From NCBI GenBank assembly GCA_902797515.1, contig CADBSX010000096.1:1-10144 (forward strand): a stretch of DNA of 10,144 bases, read 5' to 3'. The first letter of the stretch is position 1, and each line of letters opens with the position of its first letter. This document shows positions 1 to 7,945 of the stretch, one piece after another. A model generated the notes under the pieces. It had not been told where the DNA came from and did not search any database. It saw nothing but the letters and a program-made list of their open reading frames with translations. The stretch is from an uncultured Eubacteriales bacterium (GTDB lineage Bacteria; Bacillota; Clostridia; Christensenellales; Borkfalkiaceae). A program made the position numbers and the translations under genes.

Positions 1-636
1 AATCCTTACGCGATACTTTTAGAGGGCGTATGGTGGGAAAACGAGGCGGACGAAACGGGATTTTTCTCAAAGTACGAAAAATACGGCTGGGGAAGATTTT
101 CCGATCCGAAAAAACCGAACGTAAAGGCGCGCAGGTTCGCGATGATGCCTTTCCCGAAGGCGAACGAAGAATCGGTCGGGGATAAGAGGACGATAGCGGA
201 CTACTGCAACTATTCTTGCTCGTTCGTAAATTCCAACATCAAAGATCCCGCGAAACTCGCGCTTGCCAAAAAATTCCTCAAATTCGTCCATTCCGACGAC
301 GAGATGCAGGAATTCACGGTGAACACTTCCACGCTTAAACCGCTTTATTACGCCATCCCCGAAGAGAAGATGGAAAGAATGTCCTACTTCGGAAAGGATA
401 TAGCGGCGGCGAGGAACAATCCGGATATCGACACCGTTTACACCTATTCGGACGCGCCCGTTTTCGTAAACAATTTCAGTCAGTTCTACGTGGTCGATTA
501 TTCGTGGAAATGCGGTATATCCGACAGCGAATATCCGCTTTATATGTTCTCGAAGAACAAGTCGCTCACGATAAAGACGTTGTTCGACAGCATGATCGAC
601 GCAAGGAACAAACTCTGGGCGGGCATTCAGAAATAA
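1..636 (+). CDS. Extracellular sugar-binding protein of a CUT1 ABC transporter (5' truncated)
   Basis: This is the C-terminal part of a gene that enters from the left edge, open in frame 1 from the first base: 211 codons and a TAA at 634-636. CUT1 binding proteins are usually about 420-550 residues, so roughly half is missing, including any signal peptide or lipobox. The visible part begins NPYAILLEGVWWENEADETG, has a basic FAMMPFPK segment, and ends with an amphipathic helical stretch (SMIDARNKLWAGIQK), as the C-terminal lobe of family 1 solute-binding proteins usually does. The assignment rests partly on context: two CUT1 permeases follow after only 18 bases, the standard binding protein-permease-permease order. 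An ATG at 142 is internal and not a start, because coding continues upstream of it. The ligand cannot be read from sequence; the downstream enzymes suggest a galactose-containing oligosaccharide. Confidence 0.8.
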   Translation, partial: NPYAILLEGVWWENEADETGFFSKYEKYGWGRFSDPKKPNVKARRFAMMPFPKANEESVGDKRTIADYCNYSCSFVNSNIKDPAKLALAKKFLKFVHSDDEMQEFTVNTSTLKPLYYAIPEEKMERMSYFGKDIAAARNNPDIDTVYTYSDAPVFVNNFSQFYVVDYSWKCGISDSEYPLYMFSKNKSLTIKTLFDSMIDARNKLWAGIQK

Positions 637-641
637 TCAAC

Positions 642-647
642 GGAGAG
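642..647 (+). promoter_or_regulatory. Ribosome binding site fixing a TTG start
   Basis: GGAGAG lies seven bases before the TTG at 655 in the 18-base gap after the binding-protein gene. It supports the TTG as the real start of the first permease over the in-frame ATG at 802, which would remove 49 residues. Confidence 0.7.
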
Positions 648-654
648 TTTTACT

Positions 655-1704
655 TTGAAACACAGGAAGTTTAAAAAAGAAGAGACCGCGGCGGGGAAGT
701 TGTTTTCGCGCGTTTTCCGTAAGATCGGCGACGCGTTCTATTCCCTGTCGGTCGCGGTACACAATATTCTCCCGAAGAGAAAAAAGCCGAGAAATCCGAA
801 GATGAGCAAGGTCGGGGAAAAGGTCTTTTATTGGGCTATCCTCGTTATTCCGCTTATTCAGTTCGCGATAATGTACGTCGCGGTGAATATCAATTCTTTC
901 CTGTTCGCCTTTCAGAAATACAGTTATAAAGAGGCGGCGGGAACGATAACCGAAACGGTAGAGTGGGTAGGTTTCGAGAACTTCTCGAAGTTCATAACCG
1001 AAATTTTCGGCGATTCCGATATGATTTTAAGGCTTAAAAATTCCTTTATCGTTTACGGCGTTCACCTCTTTATCGGCACGGTTTTCGCGATACTCTTCGC
1101 GTACTACTGCTATAAAGGTTTCAGAGGCACGGGCTTTTTCAGAGTCACGCTGATGATGCCGTCGATAATCTCTTCGGTAATTCTTATCCTTATTTATAAG
1201 TACGTCTGCGAACTCGCTCTTCCCGCTCTTTTCGGGATAGATCCGCTTTTGCAGGGCTCGGACAAAAAGGTTTTCGCGGTAGTGGTCGCCTACGGCGTTA
1301 TAATGGGATTCGGATCGAGCGTTCTTATGTACTCGAACGCGATGTCGAGGATCCCCGATTCGCTCGTCGAATACGCGCGGCTCGAAGGCTGTTCGGCGAT
1401 CCGAGAATTTTTCTCGATAACTCTTCCGCTGTCTTATCCGACTATCGAAACTTTCCTTATTATAGGAATATCCGCGATTTTCACGGATCAGGCGAACGTG
1501 TTCACGTTCTTCGACGTAGGCGCGTCCACGGCGGTGCAGACGATAGGATATTACCTCTATAACGTGGTATATACGACGAGGGGATCCATGGACAGATTCC
1601 CCTACGCCGCGGCGGCGGGGCTTACGCTTACCGCGGTCACTATTCCCGTCGTCATGATAGCGAGGTTTTTTCTGGATAAACTCGACAAGGGGGTGGAATT
1701 CTGA
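655..1704 (+). CDS. CUT1 sugar ABC transporter permease 1 (MalF/LplB/UgpA type)
   Basis: Inner-membrane permease of a carbohydrate ABC importer, 349 residues from a TTG start. A basic cytoplasmic N-terminus (about residues 1-52, rich in Lys/Arg) precedes about six membrane segments, starting at about 56-78, 131-151, 162-183, 205-226, 263-280 and 317-339. The EAA loop that docks on the ATPase is at about 239-262 (EYARLEGC followed by ITLPLSYP): the family glycine and the LP are kept, with EYARLEG in place of the usual EAAxxDG. The length is slightly above the usual 290-320 because of the N-terminal extension. The gene follows the binding protein by 18 bases and its TGA shares one base with the ATG of permease 2, so the two subunits are probably translationally coupled into a 1:1 heterodimer. 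The assignment to the binding-protein-dependent permease superfamily is firm; substrate is unknown. Confidence 0.92.
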   Translation: MKHRKFKKEETAAGKLFSRVFRKIGDAFYSLSVAVHNILPKRKKPRNPKMSKVGEKVFYWAILVIPLIQFAIMYVAVNINSFLFAFQKYSYKEAAGTITETVEWVGFENFSKFITEIFGDSDMILRLKNSFIVYGVHLFIGTVFAILFAYYCYKGFRGTGFFRVTLMMPSIISSVILILIYKYVCELALPALFGIDPLLQGSDKKVFAVVVAYGVIMGFGSSVLMYSNAMSRIPDSLVEYARLEGCSAIREFFSITLPLSYPTIETFLIIGISAIFTDQANVFTFFDVGASTAVQTIGYYLYNVVYTTRGSMDRFPYAAAAGLTLTAVTIPVVMIARFFLDKLDKGVEF

Positions 1705-2615
1705 TGAAAAAGAAAATCGGCCCTCTCGAAATAGTTCTCGGACTCGTGCTTCTGTTCCACGCGTTCCTGCTTATCGGACTTATTTTCTGGGCGCTATTCA
1801 ATTCGTTCAAATCGGCCGACGCGTTCGCGATGGATCCCCTGTTTTTGTCCAAGAGGATGCTCGACGGTCTCGCGACCGTAGGCGAGCCGTGGTTTTATCC
1901 GCAGAACTACGCAAACGCATTTAAAGGCGTTATTCAGTATATAAAAATCGACGGAGTGAGATATAAGGTCTATCTTCCGGAAATGTTCTGGAATTCCATA
2001 CTCTATTCGGTCGGCTGCGCGTTCTTCGCGACTCTGACGCCCTGTCTCGTCGCGTACGTCACGAGCAAATACAAATCGCGGTTCAACGCCGTCGTTTACG
2101 GAATAGTCATATTCGTAATGGTGACGCCCGTCGTCGGAAGTCTGCCGTCGCAGATACAGATGGCGAAAAGGCTCGGATTTTTCGATTCGCAGGTCGGGCT
2201 TTGGTTTATGAGCGCGACTTTCCTCGGAACTTACTACCTCGTGTTCTACGGAATATTCAAAGGGCTTTCGTGGGAATACGCCGAGGCGGCTTTCATAGAC
2301 GGCGCGAGCCATTTCAAAGTACTCGTAAACGTAATGCTGCCGCTCGTTCGCAGTACTTTCTTCGTGGTTATGCTGCTTAACTTCATAGGTTTCTGGAACG
2401 ACTATCAGAGACCGCTTATCTTCTTGCCTAACCACCCTACGGCGGCGATAGGTATTTATTTCAGTTCGAGGGGCGGCGTTGAAAACAGTCTGTTCGGCGG
2501 CGTGCCTCTGCAACTTGCGGGCGGTATCCTGATGCTTACGCCTATACTCGTTATATTTATAGTATTCAGGGAAAAATTCGTGGGAAATCTCACGGTCGGA
2601 GGAATAAAGGGATGA
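1704..2615 (+). CDS. CUT1 sugar ABC transporter permease 2 (MalG/YtcP/UgpE type)
   Basis: Second integral-membrane subunit of the importer, 303 residues, the usual length. Membrane segments are visible at about 8-32, 97-118, 129-148, 166-186, 214-233 and 268-287. The EAA loop at 191-217 is canonical (EYAEAAFIDGAS, then MLPLVRS), and the C-terminus has the KFVGNLTVGGIKG ending common to this subunit. The start ATG shares a base with the TGA of permease 1 and is preceded by a strong purine run (AAGGGGGTGG, 1687-1696). About 50 extracytoplasmic residues between the first two membrane segments (about 40-92) are somewhat long for the family. The stop overlaps the next start as ATGA, tying production of the following surface protein to that of the permease. 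No ATPase gene is present, so a shared MsmK/MsiK-like ATPase encoded elsewhere is expected. Confidence 0.94.
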   Translation: MKKKIGPLEIVLGLVLLFHAFLLIGLIFWALFNSFKSADAFAMDPLFLSKRMLDGLATVGEPWFYPQNYANAFKGVIQYIKIDGVRYKVYLPEMFWNSILYSVGCAFFATLTPCLVAYVTSKYKSRFNAVVYGIVIFVMVTPVVGSLPSQIQMAKRLGFFDSQVGLWFMSATFLGTYYLVFYGIFKGLSWEYAEAAFIDGASHFKVLVNVMLPLVRSTFFVVMLLNFIGFWNDYQRPLIFLPNHPTAAIGIYFSSRGGVENSLFGGVPLQLAGGILMLTPILVIFIVFREKFVGNLTVGGIKG

Positions 2616-4459
2616 TTGAGAAAACGAAAAAGAAGGCTGTTATCATCGGCTCGGCGGTAGCCGCGGTCGCTTTGATTGCAGGCGGGGGACTGCTGTTTGC
2701 GGGACACGCCGATTCGGAAGTCCGCGACGACTTTTCCTTCCCCGATCACGTCGTCAAAAACGCCGTGGTAGGGCAAAGGACGGAAATTGCGAGGATAATG
2801 CCCGCGGTCGGCAACGCGGAAAGTTACGGCTTTATCGTCCTCGACGGCGAAGGCAACGAAATAAAGACGGAAGGATATACTTTCTTCCCCGAAAAGGCGG
2901 GCGAATATAAGTGCGTGTATTATTACGTTGACGACGGCGAGGCGAGGAATTATTCCTACAAGATATCCGCGGAGGCGAAAGACGGGCCCGTGTTTGAAAA
3001 ATCGCCCGTTTTCCCGACCGCTTTCATAGCGGGAAAGACGTATTCTCTTCCCGTCGTCTCGGCTGCGGACTGGTCGGGCGGAACGGAAGTTCCCGCCGAC
3101 GTTTCGATAAAAGTCGAGGCGAACGGCAAAGAACTCCCCGTAGGCGGCGGAAAGGTCACCTTTTCGGATAGCGGCTTTTACGACGCGGATATAACCTATA
3201 CGGCGAGGACGGGAAACAAGACGGAAACCTATTCCGAAAAAGTCCCCGTAGTAGATTTAAAGACGGTAAACGCAGGCGGCAAGACCGTTTACGACACGTC
3301 GAAACTCTTTTTGACGAGCGGTTTCGATTCGTCGTCGGTTTACTTCGAGCCGACTTCTTCCGGCGGGGAAAGAGTCGCGGGATTGTCGTTTAAAACCACG
3401 GGCGACGCGTCCGCCGAATTCGTCAACGTCCTCTCGTCCGACGGAGTGAACTTCACTTTCGGTTTCGGAACGCTCTACGCGTCGGAAAATTTAAGAGTGA
3501 AGATAGAGTCGATCGAAGATCCGTCCGTGTTTATAACTCTCGACTACGTAAAGGGAAAAGAGAGAGAAGGCAAAGGCAAAGTGATTTTGAACGGCGCGAG
3601 CGAAAAGGAACTTACCTATAACGGCGAGGACAAACTTCACGTCGCGTTCAACGCCGCGTCCAACAAGTTTACGGACGGCGAAAAGCAGACGCTTTTCGAG
3701 GTCGCGACCGATTTCAGCGGCGGCGAGTTCAAGGGATTTACGGGGCATAAAGTAAAGGTTTCGTTCTCTCTTACGGGCGTTTACGGCGCGGCTGAAATGC
3801 GAATTTACGACATAAACAATCAGACGCTCGGCAACGAAAAGGACCTTATCGCGCCTACCGCGTATATCGAAAACCTCGGAACGGAACATTTCGTCGGCGA
3901 CAAGGTGAAGATATTCGACCGTTTCGCCGTTGACGTTATAGATCCCGACGCGAAGATGAGCCTTTCGGTATATCTTAACGACGAGCCGGTAAACGACGTA
4001 AACGGCGAGCCGATAGTGAACGTCGGCGAAGAAAAAGAGATATGGTTCAACGCCGACAAAGCGGGCGAGTATCTCGTGTTATACACCATAATCGACGCGG
4101 ACGGCAACGGCGAGGGCGAAAATAAACTTATAATAATAGACGTTTACGACAGGACCAAACCTACGCTCGAAGTCAAAGGCTCGGTCGCGGAAAAAGCCGA
4201 GGGCGGAAGAATAACTCTTCCCGCGGCGAAGGCGTCCGCGGGCGACAAGGCGGTAAGGATACAACTTACGGTAATTTATCCGTCTCTTAAAATGAGACAG
4301 ATAAACAATCCCGATTCGGGCGAAATGGAAACGTCCGAAATAAGCGAAAGAGTATTTTCGGGCTTTACCGAAAAGGGCGTGTATATCTTCCGTTACGTCG
4401 CGGTTGACGAATATTTCAACTGCGTGGCGCAAGAATACAGAGTAATTTACGAGGGGTAA
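2612..4459 (+). CDS. Membrane-anchored surface protein with four Ig-like repeats
   Basis: I do not recognise a named family. The 615-residue protein starts with a basic tip (MIEKTKKK) and one hydrophobic segment at about 9-30; a weak signal-peptidase site may follow (AGHA, about 30-33), otherwise it is an N-terminal anchor. There is no lipobox and no LPXTG signal. The rest is extracytoplasmic, beta-rich and acidic. A recurring Ig-like strand motif of the form F..aGeY.v.Y...D appears near 91-107 (AGEYKCVYYYVDDG), 184-200 (SGFYDADITY), 479-497 (AGEYLVLYTIIDADG) and 585-602 (KGVYIFRYVAVDE), which I read as four Ig-like modules. They flank a central segment of about 200 residues (217-412) that resembles a jelly-roll / laminin-G-like glycan-binding fold. 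The start has GGAGG at 2598-2602 and overlaps the permease stop as ATGA. A role in capturing glycan or supporting the transporter is inference; no catalytic motif is seen. Confidence 0.72.
   Translation: MIEKTKKKAVIIGSAVAAVALIAGGGLLFAGHADSEVRDDFSFPDHVVKNAVVGQRTEIARIMPAVGNAESYGFIVLDGEGNEIKTEGYTFFPEKAGEYKCVYYYVDDGEARNYSYKISAEAKDGPVFEKSPVFPTAFIAGKTYSLPVVSAADWSGGTEVPADVSIKVEANGKELPVGGGKVTFSDSGFYDADITYTARTGNKTETYSEKVPVVDLKTVNAGGKTVYDTSKLFLTSGFDSSSVYFEPTSSGGERVAGLSFKTTGDASAEFVNVLSSDGVNFTFGFGTLYASENLRVKIESIEDPSVFITLDYVKGKEREGKGKVILNGASEKELTYNGEDKLHVAFNAASNKFTDGEKQTLFEVATDFSGGEFKGFTGHKVKVSFSLTGVYGAAEMRIYDINNQTLGNEKDLIAPTAYIENLGTEHFVGDKVKIFDRFAVDVIDPDAKMSLSVYLNDEPVNDVNGEPIVNVGEEKEIWFNADKAGEYLVLYTIIDADGNGEGENKLIIIDVYDRTKPTLEVKGSVAEKAEGGRITLPAAKASAGDKAVRIQLTVIYPSLKMRQINNPDSGEMETSEISERVFSGFTEKGVYIFRYVAVDEYFNCVAQEYRVIYEG
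4451..4456 (+). promoter_or_regulatory. Ribosome binding site of the DUF4838 lipoprotein gene
   Basis: GAGGGG lies seven bases before the ATG at 4464 and sits inside the last codons of the upstream gene, which ends at 4459. It fixes the start and shows that the 4-base junction is tightly packed. Confidence 0.65.
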
Positions 4460-4463
4460 AAAT

Positions 4464-6407
4464 ATGAAGAGAACGTTTAGGATATTGTTATCGGTATTTC
4501 TTGCGGCGATTGTTTTCGCGGCGGCAGTCGCGTGCAATAAAAAAGGTCCGTCGCAAAACGCGGGCGGCGACGACGAGGAAAAGAAAAGCGATCTCGTCTT
4601 TACCGACGACGTGCTTGCCGAAAACGGAACGACCGAATATAAAATAGTCGTTTCCGAGGACGCGGGCAAATACGCGAACGTCGCGTCGCAGGAATTGCAA
4701 CTTCTTTTCAAAGAGGCGACGGGGGCGACTCTTCCCGTTATCACGGACGAGGACCTCGAATATTCGCCCGATATGAAACTCCTCGCGATAGGAAACGGAA
4801 AGATAAAGACGGCGTGGAACGTGGAAACTTCTTACGACGAGTATAAGTACACGGGCGTCCGCATCGTCACGAAAGACAGATCTCTTCTTCTCACGGGCTT
4901 TTCCGACGAGGGCGCGATCTACGCGGTTTACGACCTTATGGAATTGCTTTTCGGTTACGACTATTACGAAGAGAGAGTTTACGAGATAAACAAGGTAAAC
5001 AAAATAAATCTTCCCGTGCTCGACTATAAGAATATTCCCGATTTCGATATCAGGGAATTCGGCGACGTTTCGTCCTGTATAGAATACGGCGGGAACGAAC
5101 TCAACGGCTGGCGACAGAGATTCAGATCGACTTACGGCGTTACCGCGCTCGGCGGACACACCAACGCGGAAATAATAAATCCGGAAGTTTACGCCGCGGA
5201 GCATCCCGAGTGGTTCTGGCCGAGAGGCTCGACGGACAAATTCAGCGTTCAACTCTGCCTCACCGACGAGGCGCTTACCGAGGAATATATCAAGAACGCG
5301 AAGAACTACCTTAACAAAACTCCCGAGGCGACCGAAATTTCGTTCACGCAGGTAGATATCAACACTTGGTGCGAGTGCGACAGGTGCAAGGCCTTAATGA
5401 CCAAGTACGGCACTAACGGAAGTCCGAACGGCATGGCGGCGGTAACGCAGATACTTTTCCTCAACAAGGTGACGGCGGCGCTCGACGAGTGGCTCGCGGA
5501 GAACTATCCGGGGAGAATAGTAAGTTATTATACTTACGCTTATCACCAGACGGTGATCGCTCCCGCGCACAAGGACGAAAGCGGCAAATACGTCGCGAAC
5601 GGTACGGAAAACGGGGATAATTCGCTTATCCTCAATCCGAGAGTGGTAGTCCGTCTCGCGGACATCTACGCGAACAGGAATTTAAGTTGGGAAGACAATC
5701 CCGCGACGAGAGAGAACATACAGGCGTGGTCGGCGATAACCAAAAACGTCAGTATCTACGAGTATCCGCAGGACGCGCTCAACGTCTGTATGCCTTACGA
5801 CGGAATGCACGTCCACGCGGACAACATAAGGTTCGCGCACTCGCTCGGACACTCCAACTACAAATTACAGGGCGTTTACGGAACGGTGTCGAGCGGATTT
5901 TACAATTTGAGAAGATACGTATGCTCGAAACTTCTCTGGGATTGTTCGCTCGACGCGAGAGAACTCGCTTACAGGTATATAGACAAGGTTTACGGATCGG
6001 CGGCGCCGTATATGAAAGAGTTGTACGACGCGGAAAGAGACCGCATGGCGTATCTTCGCGAAACCAAAGATTACGGCTCGTTCTGTCTTTTCGATAACGT
6101 CCGCGCGGACTTCTGGCCGAGAAAACTTATGGTGCAGTATCAGGCGATAATAGACAAAGCATACGACGCTATAAATAATCTTCAATATATCGACGCGGAA
6201 AGATACGATATAATATTCCGCAAGATAAAGACGGAAGAAATGTTCGTAAAATACGTCAATCTCGACCTCTACCGTCAATATTTATCGGCGGAAGAGAAGA
6301 AGAAAGAGATAGACGAGTTCGAGTACTGGGCGCCTCTTCTCGGCTTTTCGAGATGGAGCGAAACTCTCGCTATGTCCGAGAGAATTGCGAAGTGGAGAGC
6401 GGACTGA
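4464..6407 (+). CDS. DUF4838-type surface lipoprotein, putative glycoside hydrolase
   Basis: A 647-residue exported lipoprotein. Residues 1-23 form a signal peptide ending in the lipobox AVAC, with Cys24 the lipidation site, followed by a polar, acidic linker (25-45). Residues about 45-190 look like the alpha/beta N-terminal domain shared with GH67 alpha-glucuronidases and GH20-type enzymes, ending in the typical DEGAIYAVYDLMELLFGYDY (148-167). The DUF4838 core follows (about 195-490): GGHTN at 230-234, HPEWFWPR, FSVQLCLT and the cysteine signature WCECDRCK (302-309), which could bind a metal or form disulfides. The C-terminal 150 residues are helical. DUF4838 proteins are predicted TIM-barrel glycosidases found in polysaccharide-use loci; I know of no settled reaction, so the substrate is open. 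Position after a sugar transporter and before GH31 and GH112 suggests it trims a host or plant glycan at the cell surface. The family call is firm, the enzymatic role inferred. Confidence 0.85.
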   Translation: MKRTFRILLSVFLAAIVFAAAVACNKKGPSQNAGGDDEEKKSDLVFTDDVLAENGTTEYKIVVSEDAGKYANVASQELQLLFKEATGATLPVITDEDLEYSPDMKLLAIGNGKIKTAWNVETSYDEYKYTGVRIVTKDRSLLLTGFSDEGAIYAVYDLMELLFGYDYYEERVYEINKVNKINLPVLDYKNIPDFDIREFGDVSSCIEYGGNELNGWRQRFRSTYGVTALGGHTNAEIINPEVYAAEHPEWFWPRGSTDKFSVQLCLTDEALTEEYIKNAKNYLNKTPEATEISFTQVDINTWCECDRCKALMTKYGTNGSPNGMAAVTQILFLNKVTAALDEWLAENYPGRIVSYYTYAYHQTVIAPAHKDESGKYVANGTENGDNSLILNPRVVVRLADIYANRNLSWEDNPATRENIQAWSAITKNVSIYEYPQDALNVCMPYDGMHVHADNIRFAHSLGHSNYKLQGVYGTVSSGFYNLRRYVCSKLLWDCSLDARELAYRYIDKVYGSAAPYMKELYDAERDRMAYLRETKDYGSFCLFDNVRADFWPRKLMVQYQAIIDKAYDAINNLQYIDAERYDIIFRKIKTEEMFVKYVNLDLYRQYLSAEEKKKEIDEFEYWAPLLGFSRWSETLAMSERIAKWRAD

Positions 6408-6426
6408 TAAACCTGAAATTATATTT

Positions 6427-7941
6427 ATGGAAAGAATAGATTTTTTAAAAGACGAACTCTGGTACGGCGGCACGGTCGCCTACGGCGAAAAATATCCTAT
6501 CGACGAAAAGTCGGAACTGTTTTTCGACCTCGATTGCAACGATACTTCGAATCAGCAAAATCCCGCTTTTTACAGCGACAAGGGCAGATTTTTATGGCTC
6601 GGACACGGCGGGAAAGTCGCGTTTAAAAAGGGCGTTATCGAGATAACCGCGAAAGACTACGATCTTGAAAAATGCGGCGAAACTCTCAAAGACGCGTCCG
6701 TCGGCTGCGCGATGAAATACTATAAGCCGACGGGGACCACGCCCGACAAGAGGGCGTTCACCGCACCTCAATACTGTTCGTGGACGGTGCTTTTATGGCA
6801 TCAGGACCAGAAAGGCATACTCGATTACGCCCGCTCGATAAAGGAAAAGGGCTATAAGGCGGGAATACTTATCATAGACGATACGTGGCAGAGAGAATAC
6901 GGAGTCTGGGAATTCAACAGGAACAATTTCCCCGATCCCGACGCGATGATGAAAGAACTCAAAGATATGGGCTTTCTCGTTTCCCTCTGGATTTGTCCTT
7001 ACGTTTCCCCGAACGCGCCGTATCTTTCGCCGAGCATATGGGAACACATAGACGAGGGAAGAGTCGTTATGAACGGCAAAGATCCCCGTTTCGTGCTCTG
7101 GTGGGAAGGCTATTCGGCTCAACTCGACTTTACTCGTCCGAACGCGAAAAAGTGGATAAACGAGCAGACGAAGAGGCTTGAAGACAGGTACGGAGTAGTC
7201 GGTTTCAAACTCGACGGCGGCGATCCGCAGTACCTCGGAAAAGACCTCGAAAACTGCAACGAGCAGTCGTCTTTATGGATAGAGAGCATAGACAACGCGT
7301 TCAAAGAGAGCAGGACGTGCTATAAACTCGGCGGAAAGCCGATAATACAGCGTTTAAACGACAAAGCGCACCTCTGGGAAACGTCGGGATTAAGTCTCGG
7401 ACTTTCGTCCATAATCCCCCTTATCCTCGCGCAGGGCATAGCGGGATATTACTACGGTTGCGCGGATATGATCGGCGGCGGTCGGTCGTCCGACTTTATC
7501 GACAAGAGCAAACTCGACGACGAACTTATAATCCGTTGGTGTCAGGCGTCCGCGCTGTTTCCTATGGTGCAGTTTTCCTACGACGTTTGGAACAAGGAAG
7601 AAAACGGAGTCGCGAGATGTTGTAAAAAGGCGATGGATATCAGGGAAAAATTCGTACCGTATATCGTATCTCTTCTCGAAAACGCGTCGAAAACGGGGAT
7701 CCCCGCGACGAGATATATGGATTACGAGTTTCCGAACGAAGGTCTTGCCGGCATAAAGGATCAGTTTATGTTAGGCGACGGATACCTCGTCGCCCCCGTG
7801 CTTATTAAGGGCGCGGACAAAAGGACGGTCGTTTTCCCGAAAGGGAAGTGGAAGGATATAGAGGACGGAAAGATATACGAAGGCGGAAAACACGAAGTGC
7901 CCGCGCCGATAGACAAACTTCCCGTATTTGAAAAACTATAA
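6427..7941 (+). CDS. Compact GH31 family alpha-glycosidase, MYORG / alpha-galactosidase-like, cytoplasmic
   Basis: Retaining alpha-glycosidase of family GH31, 504 residues from the ATG at 6427, shorter than the usual 600-800. A short beta-rich N-terminal part (about 1-115) leads into the (beta/alpha)8 barrel. Landmarks: IIDDTWQREYG (149-159), LWICPYVSP (187-195), then FKLDGGD with the probable nucleophile Asp263, RLNDKAHLW with the probable acid/base Asp312, and ADMIGGG (346-352), the counterpart of DIGGF in other GH31 enzymes. The DMIGG form and the KLDGGD nucleophile site resemble human MYORG and bacterial GH31 alpha-galactosidases more than alpha-glucosidases. The C-terminal beta domain is present (APVLIKGADKRTVVFPKGKW). 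There is no signal peptide, so it acts on imported sugar. A TTG at 6385 would add 14 residues overlapping the upstream gene; I prefer the ATG, although its Shine-Dalgarno is poor, suggesting coupled translation. Alpha-galactoside specificity is inference; alpha-N-acetylgalactosaminide or alpha-glucoside remain possible. Confidence 0.87.
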   Translation: MERIDFLKDELWYGGTVAYGEKYPIDEKSELFFDLDCNDTSNQQNPAFYSDKGRFLWLGHGGKVAFKKGVIEITAKDYDLEKCGETLKDASVGCAMKYYKPTGTTPDKRAFTAPQYCSWTVLLWHQDQKGILDYARSIKEKGYKAGILIIDDTWQREYGVWEFNRNNFPDPDAMMKELKDMGFLVSLWICPYVSPNAPYLSPSIWEHIDEGRVVMNGKDPRFVLWWEGYSAQLDFTRPNAKKWINEQTKRLEDRYGVVGFKLDGGDPQYLGKDLENCNEQSSLWIESIDNAFKESRTCYKLGGKPIIQRLNDKAHLWETSGLSLGLSSIIPLILAQGIAGYYYGCADMIGGGRSSDFIDKSKLDDELIIRWCQASALFPMVQFSYDVWNKEENGVARCCKKAMDIREKFVPYIVSLLENASKTGIPATRYMDYEFPNEGLAGIKDQFMLGDGYLVAPVLIKGADKRTVVFPKGKWKDIEDGKIYEGGKHEVPAPIDKLPVFEKL

Positions 7942-7945
7942 TATC

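Noticed and set aside
142..636. A complete small gene starting at ATG 142.
   Set aside because: The same frame is open to the first base and encodes binding-protein-like sequence upstream of 142, so this is the tail of a longer gene.
1794..2513. Long minus-strand open frame of 239 codons opposite permease 2, and similar long antisense frames at 4079-4744, 4488-5252, 7936-8619 and 8854-9633.
   Set aside because: The real genes rarely use TTA, CTA or TCA, so antisense stops are scarce. The products are Arg/Val/Tyr/Phe-rich with no family features, while the plus-strand proteins have clear domains.
5687..6097. Plus-strand alternative frames inside genes (5687-6097, 6885-7181, 8304-8492, 9225-9461).
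   Set aside because: They are Arg-rich out-of-frame shadows of the DUF4838, GH31 and GH112 genes, with no ribosome site or recognisable motif.
6385..6426. TTG at 6385 as the start of the GH31 gene, overlapping the upstream stop by 23 bases.
   Set aside because: The 14 extra residues are hydrophilic, lie in the overlap region and add nothing to the fold; MERIDFLKDELWYGG from ATG 6427 is a more natural start. Not fully excluded, since the ATG has a poor Shine-Dalgarno.
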